Source: Mesorhizobium sp. M1E.F.Ca.ET.045.02.1.1
Lineage (GTDB): Bacteria; Pseudomonadota; Alphaproteobacteria; Rhizobiales; Rhizobiaceae
NCBI RefSeq assembly: GCF_003952485.1
Contig: NZ_CP034447.1
Coordinates: 7,144,501-7,208,500 of the forward strand
DNA: 64,000 nt
Reading direction: 5' to 3'
Each line of letters begins with the position of its first letter. Position 1 is the first letter of the stretch. The position numbers were made by a program, and so were the translations under genes. Below the pieces are notes generated by a model. The model saw only the letters and a program-made list of their open reading frames with translations, was not told where the DNA came from and searched no databases. Of the stretch, positions 60,009-64,000 are shown piece after piece.

Positions 60009-62105
60009 TCAACTGTCATGAAAATGGTTGTAGACCAGCTTCGCCACGTGCTCTGAAATGCCGTCGACCTTGACCAGGTCCTCGACCGCGGCGCGGCTGA
60101 CCGCCTTGGCGGTGCCGAATGCGAGCAGCAGCGCGCGCTTGCGGCCGGGGCCGATGCCGGCGATCTCGTCGAGCGGGCTTTTCACCATCTCCTTCTTGCG
60201 GCGGGCGCGGTGCGAGCCGATGGCGAAGCGGTGCACCTCGTCGCGCAGGCGCTGGACGAAATAGAGCACGGGGTCGCGCACCGGCAGCATGAAGCTCTCC
60301 CTGCCCTTGACGAAGAAGCGCTCGCGCCCGGCGTCGCGGTCCTGGCCCTTGGCGATGCCTATTGCCGCGACGCGATCCTCGATGCCGAGATCGGACAGGA
60401 TCTTGCGCACCGCCGTCATCTGGCCCTGGCCGCCGTCGATCAGGATGACGTCGGGCCAGGCCGGGAAGCCGCCGTTTCCCTCGACGAGGTCCTCGGCAGC
60501 ACCGTCCTCGGCTTCCGCGTCCGCCACGCCCGAAGATTTGGCGTCGCCGTGCTCCCTCAGCAGCCGCGAGAAACGCCGCTCCATCACCTCGCGCATCATG
60601 CCGAAATCGTCGCCCGGCGTGATCTCGGTCGAGCGGATGTTGAATTTCCGGTACTGGTTCTTCACAAAACCTTCCGGCCCGGCGACGACCATGGCGCCGA
60701 CCGCATTGGTGCCCATGATGTGCGAATTGTCGTAGACCTCGACGCGCACCGGCGGCTTCTGCAGGCCGAAGGTCTCGGCGAAGCCCTGCAGCAGCCGCGC
60801 CTGCGTCGAGGTTTCCGCCAGCCTGCGGCCGAGCGCCTCGCGCGCGTTCTGCAACGCGTGGTCGGTCAGGTCCTTCTTCTCGCCGCGCTGCGGCACCGAG
60901 ATCGCTATCCTGCGCCCGGCGCGGGTCGACAGCGCCTCGGCAAGCAGCTCCTGCTCCTGCACCGCCTGGGAGAGAAGCAGCGCCCGCGCCGGCAGTTTGT
61001 CGTCATAGAACTGCGCCAGGAACGAGCCCAGCACCTCGGCCGGCTCCAACGCCGGATCGGCCTTGGGGAAATAGGCGCGGTTGCCCCAGTTCTGGCCGGT
61101 GCGGAAGAAGAACACCTGAATGCAGGTCTGGCCGCCTTCCTGGTGGATGGCGAAGACGTCCGCCTCCTCGACCGTCTGCGGGTTGATGCCCTGATGCGCC
61201 TGCACATGCGAGAGCGCCGCCAGGCGGTCGCGATAAATCGCGGCGCGCTCGAAATCGAGCGCCTCGGACGCCTGCTGCATGGCGGCCGAAATCTCGGTCT
61301 TCACCTTCTGGCTGCGGCCCGAAAGAAAGTCTTTCGCCTCGGCGACCAGCTCGGCATAGCCCTGATGCGAGATCTCGCCGGTGCAGGGACCGGCGCAGCG
61401 CTTGATCTGGTAGAGCAGGCAGGGCCGGGTGCGGTTCTCGTAAAAGGAGTCCGTGCAGCTTCGGAGCAGGAAGGCGCGCTGCAGCGAATTGATGGTGCGC
61501 CCGACGGCGCCGGCGGAGGCGAAGGGACCGAAATAGTCGCCCTTGCGCGAGCGCGCGCCGCGATGCTTGTAGATGCCGGGCGAGACATGGTCGCCGGTGA
61601 GCAGGATGTAGGGGAACGACTTGTCGTCCCGCATCAGCACGTTGAAGCGGGGTCTCAGCCGCTTGATGAGGTTCGCCTCGAGCAGCAGCGCCTCGATCTC
61701 GGTGCGGGTGACGACGAATTCCATCGTCGCCGTCTCGCGCACCATGCGGCCGATGCGGGCGGTGTGGAAGCGCCCCTGCGCGTAATTGGTGACGCGCTTC
61801 TTCAGGCTGCGCGCCTTACCGACATAGAGCACGTCGCCGGCGGCGTTCATCATGCGGTAGACGCCGGGCTGGTTGGGCAGCCGCTTGACGAAGGTCTGGA
61901 TCACCTCGGCGCCGACCATGCCGTCGGCGTCGCCCGCATGCGGCGTCCAGTCGATCGCCGTGAAGGCGACGTCGGGACCGGCGGGAGGCGCCTCCGGTTC
62001 GACGATCTCCTCCGCCGCCTCATCCTCAATGTCGATATCTGGGTCGACATCGGGCGGCAGGTCGTCGGCGGCGGCGTTTTGTCCGTGTTTTTGGGCGGGA
62101 CTCAT
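60009..62105 (-). CDS. uvrC: excinuclease ABC subunit C
   Basis: Nucleotide-excision-repair nuclease of 698 residues. It starts in an ATGA overlap with the SDR gene. The GIY-YIG domain begins near residue 77 ([24 protein letters not shown]); the Cys-rich segment ([15 protein letters not shown]), UVR motif, C-terminal endonuclease ([26 protein letters not shown]) and HhH motifs ([13 protein letters not shown]) follow. A 60-residue acidic head ([19 protein letters not shown]) and an acidic insert near residue 510-540 make it longer than most. Confidence 0.95.
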   Translation of the reverse strand: MSPAQKHGQNAAADDLPPDVDPDIDIEDEAAEEIVEPEAPPAGPDVAFTAIDWTPHAGDADGMVGAEVIQTFVKRLPNQPGVYRMMNAAGDVLYVGKARSLKKRVTNYAQGRFHTARIGRMVRETATMEFVVTRTEIEALLLEANLIKRLRPRFNVLMRDDKSFPYILLTGDHVSPGIYKHRGARSRKGDYFGPFASAGAVGRTINSLQRAFLLRSCTDSFYENRTRPCLLYQIKRCAGPCTGEISHQGYAELVAEAKDFLSGRSQKVKTEISAAMQQASEALDFERAAIYRDRLAALSHVQAHQGINPQTVEEADVFAIHQEGGQTCIQVFFFRTGQNWGNRAYFPKADPALEPAEVLGSFLAQFYDDKLPARALLLSQAVQEQELLAEALSTRAGRRIAISVPQRGEKKDLTDHALQNAREALGRRLAETSTQARLLQGFAETFGLQKPPVRVEVYDNSHIMGTNAVGAMVVAGPEGFVKNQYRKFNIRSTEITPGDDFGMMREVMERRFSRLLREHGDAKSSGVADAEAEDGAAEDLVEGNGGFPAWPDVILIDGGQGQMTAVRKILSDLGIEDRVAAIGIAKGQDRDAGRERFFVKGRESFMLPVRDPVLYFVQRLRDEVHRFAIGSHRARRKKEMVKSPLDEIAGIGPGRKRALLLAFGTAKAVSRAAVEDLVKVDGISEHVAKLVYNHFHDS

Positions 62106-62866
62106 TCCACCATGCCTGTCACATCGGGCGTCTGCCACGCAAGATGCTGGCCGCCATCGAGCGCGATCATCTGGCCGGTCACCGAGCGCGCTTCCCAGAG
62201 ATAGCGGATGGTGGCGCCGAATTCCGGCAATTGCGGGCCGCGCTTCAGGATCAGGCCCTCGACTTGGCTTTCGAAATCATCGTCGTCCTGGCGCTTGTTC
62301 TTGAGCGTCGGTCCGGGACCGATGGCGTTGACGCGGATGCGGGGTCCAAGCGCCTGCGCCAGCATTTGCGTCTGCGTCCACAAGGCCGATTTCGACAGCG
62401 CATAGGAGAAGTAGCGCGGCGTCGGCCGCCAGACGCGCTGGTCGATTATGTTGACGATCAACCCCTCGGCGCCGCCCGGCAGCTCACGAGCGAAGTTCCG
62501 CGCCAGAAGCGCCGGGGTCTTCACATGGATGGCGAAGTGGCGGTCCCAGGCCCGCCAGTCGAACTCCTCGACGCGGTCGTCGACGAATAAAGAGGCGTTG
62601 TTGACGAGCAGCGTGACCGGACCAAGGGCGGCCTCGGATCGGCCGACGAGATCGCCGACGGCGTCCATGTCGGTGAGGTCGGCAGCAACCACGGCGGCGC
62701 GGCCGCCCTCGCTCCTGATGCGATCGGCCAGGGCCTCGGCCTCGGCTCCCGAACGGTTGGCATGGATGGCGACGGCAAAACCGTGCCTGGCCAGATCCTC
62801 GACGATAGCCCTGCCGATCCTTCTCGCCCCACCCGTCACCAGCGCCACGCCAGCGGCTTCTTTCAT
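62102..62866 (-). CDS. SDR family oxidoreductase (pteridine reductase/FolM-like)
   Basis: Short-chain dehydrogenase of 254 residues. Cofactor motif TGGARRIG carries an Arg typical of pteridine-reductase/FolM-type enzymes (TGxxxRxG); then LVNNASLF, and the catalytic Tyr/Lys in [25 protein letters not shown] closes the fold. Dihydromonapterin or dihydrofolate reduction is therefore as likely as a FabG-like role. The ATG at 62866 is chosen over a TTG at 62881. Its stop overlaps the uvrC start. Confidence 0.85.
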   Translation of the reverse strand: MKEAAGVALVTGGARRIGRAIVEDLARHGFAVAIHANRSGAEAEALADRIRSEGGRAAVVAADLTDMDAVGDLVGRSEAALGPVTLLVNNASLFVDDRVEEFDWRAWDRHFAIHVKTPALLARNFARELPGGAEGLIVNIIDQRVWRPTPRYFSYALSKSALWTQTQMLAQALGPRIRVNAIGPGPTLKNKRQDDDDFESQVEGLILKRGPQLPEFGATIRYLWEARSVTGQMIALDGGQHLAWQTPDVTGMVE

Positions 62867-63279
62867 GTTGTCAATCCTCAATCGGCTTCACGATTCCGGG
62901 AAGCCGGCACAATATGACGGACCAAGGTGTTAAACACCATTTCCACCTGGGGCGGGAATATGGCGAAGCGGCCGGCACGCACGCTTGCCCGGCCCGGATT
63001 CGGGTCCGTCATAATTCAATATATGCCGCCGGACCCCTTGAACCAAGCGGTGTGCAGCGCAACATGATTAGCCTGCTGACATTCGCTGTTGCGAAGATGC
63101 AACGTCACCTTTCGGCCTCATTCGCGCCGGGGAATGACCCAAGTTCAGGTTCGCTTCAGCCGCATTTCAGCACGACATTCGGAACCGTTGAACGCCAGGC
63201 CCGTTTATCCCCCCGGACGGGCCGGGGCATTCATGAACATAAAAAGCCTCGTGTCTTGTGGCTTAAGGAGTAAACAACA
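62867..63279. other. intergenic region between divergent SDR and porin genes
   Basis: No gene supported in 413 bases. A dyad GGTGTT-A-AACACC at 62925-62937 may be a regulatory site for the SDR-uvrC operon. The last 30 bases hold CTTAAGGAGTAAACAACA, the ribosome site of the porin gene; the promoter itself was not located. Confidence 0.45.
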
Positions 63280-63936
63280 ATGCAAGCCAATCTCAAGTTT
63301 GCGCGGCCGCTGGCGGTTGCGCTCGGGCTCTTCGCCCTCGGCGGTACCGCCTATGCCGCGGACGTGGTTTCGGAAGAGCCGCCGGCCCCCGCCCCGGTCG
63401 CCGAACTCCCCGTCGCTTCCTGGGCCGGTCCCTATGCCGGTATCAGCCTAGGCTACGGCTTCAGCGGCCATGCCGATGCCAGGGATCAGGGCGTCAATGT
63501 GAAGACCAAGGGCTTCATCGGCGGCGTCTTCGGCGGCTATCAGTGGCAGCAGGAGAACTTCGTCTACGGCGCTGAAGCCGATCTCGGCTATAACGGCGTC
63601 AAGGGCGATAGCGCCGGCATCCATGCCAAGGGCGGCCTCGAGGGCTCGCTGCGCGCTCGCCTCGGTTACTCCGTGACCCCGGAAATCCTGCTCTATGGCA
63701 CCGGCGGTCTTGCCGCCAAGAACCAGAAGATCACGGATGACCTCCTCGGCACCAACGAAAGCAAGGCTATGCTGGGCTGGACGGCCGGCGTCGGCTCCGA
63801 CATCAAGATCACGGACAACGTGTTCGGCCGTGTCGAGTACCGCTACACCGACTACGGCGACAAGGACTTCGGTGCAACCGGCAACGTCAAGTCGAAGGAC
63901 AACCGCGTCACCTTCGGCGTCGGTATGAAGTTCTAA
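63280..63936 (+). CDS. outer-membrane beta-barrel protein (Omp25-like)
   Basis: Protein of 218 residues with a signal peptide (MQANLKFARPLAVALGLFAL, cleavage near AYA), a short Pro/Ala-rich segment (EEPPAPAPVAELP), and an eight-stranded barrel: SWAGPYAGISLGYGFSG, GFIGGVFGGYQWQ, RLGYSVTPEILLYGTGGLA, VFGRVEYRYTDYGDKD, and a final VTFGVGMKF ending in Phe, as needed for outer-membrane insertion. Related to the Omp25/Omp31 family of Brucella and rhizobia. Strong ribosome site and terminator suggest high expression. Confidence 0.92.
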   Translation: MQANLKFARPLAVALGLFALGGTAYAADVVSEEPPAPAPVAELPVASWAGPYAGISLGYGFSGHADARDQGVNVKTKGFIGGVFGGYQWQQENFVYGAEADLGYNGVKGDSAGIHAKGGLEGSLRARLGYSVTPEILLYGTGGLAAKNQKITDDLLGTNESKAMLGWTAGVGSDIKITDNVFGRVEYRYTDYGDKDFGATGNVKSKDNRVTFGVGMKF

Positions 63937-63960
63937 GTCGTCCAAGCCACGACACGGAAA

Positions 63961-63988
63961 AGCCGGGCCTCGCGCCCGGCTTTTTTTG
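63961..63988 (+). terminator. intrinsic terminator after the Omp25-like gene
   Basis: AGCCGGGC pairs with GCCCGGCT around CTCGC, followed by TTTTTTTGTT; 24 bases after the stop. Confidence 0.92.
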
Positions 63989-64000
63989 TTGGTCTGAGCA

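Noticed and set aside
60210..62204. A 664-codon open frame opposite uvrC
   Set aside because: uvrC is certain; the opposite frame has no domain and shadow composition.
62914..63273. 119-residue plus-strand frame upstream of the porin gene
   Set aside because: Overlaps the porin ribosome site, no protein-like composition; more likely leader DNA.

Overview
The window reads as chromosomal DNA of a Mesorhizobium-like member of the Rhizobiales. It is GC-rich, and codes on both strands with short gaps and many ATGA overlaps. Lineage markers are four tandem DUF680 genes (a family known mainly from Mesorhizobium), a DUF982 gene, a MucR/Ros regulator, an Omp25-like porin, and two kinds of intergenic palindromic repeat (type 1 ending in CTCCCCCTnnAGGGGGAG stems, type 2 in CTTCTCCCCTTGTGGGAGAAG stems). 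This is inferred from gene content, not from a database comparison.

Layout. 1-14641 is a carbohydrate region. It holds a CUT1 importer (ATPase, binding protein, two permeases) and a tight run of two TIM-barrel isomerases/epimerases, a Gfo/Idh/MocA dehydrogenase, an alpha/beta hydrolase, a ribulose-phosphate-3-epimerase-like protein and a ROK kinase. A second, frameshifted CUT1 ATPase follows, then a CUT2 importer with another Gfo/Idh/MocA enzyme. 14607-17006 holds a methyltransferase/membrane-protein pair and a divergent LysR gene. 17179-23870 is housekeeping: hda, an AI-2E family permease, a CDP-alcohol phosphatidyltransferase, purM, purN, a small gene and a SixA-like phosphatase. A decayed IS4-family element has landed inside a type 1 repeat there. 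24047-25489 is the DUF680 array. 25971-30842 is a two-component system convergent with an NMT1/SsuA-type ABC importer. 31021-39000 holds dapB, a Sel1-repeat protein, a molybdopterin oxidoreductase and an ABC-F ATPase.

39500-52900 mixes small secreted and membrane proteins with mucR, a divergent LysR / dioxygenase-like / DMT exporter locus (the exporter has a type 2 repeat inside its reading frame), a UvrD-type helicase, a diguanylate cyclase, a DinB protein, a LigE-like glutathione transferase and ndk. 52868-54213 is a fluoride-resistance operon: DUF190 and two crcB genes behind a fluoride riboswitch with its own intrinsic terminator. 54469-59050 holds a LuxR-type regulator, a DUF1194 protein, a cupredoxin, small secreted proteins and a YbaY/META protein. 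59050-62866 is the SDR-uvrC-pgsA-moaD-moaE run, and the window closes with an outer-membrane beta-barrel gene and its terminator.

The items most worth a second look are the fluoride riboswitch operon, the repeat translated inside the DMT exporter, the uncharacterised dioxygenase/exporter/LysR locus, the unassigned sugar-catabolic cluster with its broken second ATPase, the paired 17-bp palindromes at 25614 and 25774 with no regulator gene beside them, and the three-copy tandem repeat at 49218. No tRNA, rRNA, CRISPR array or prophage was seen.
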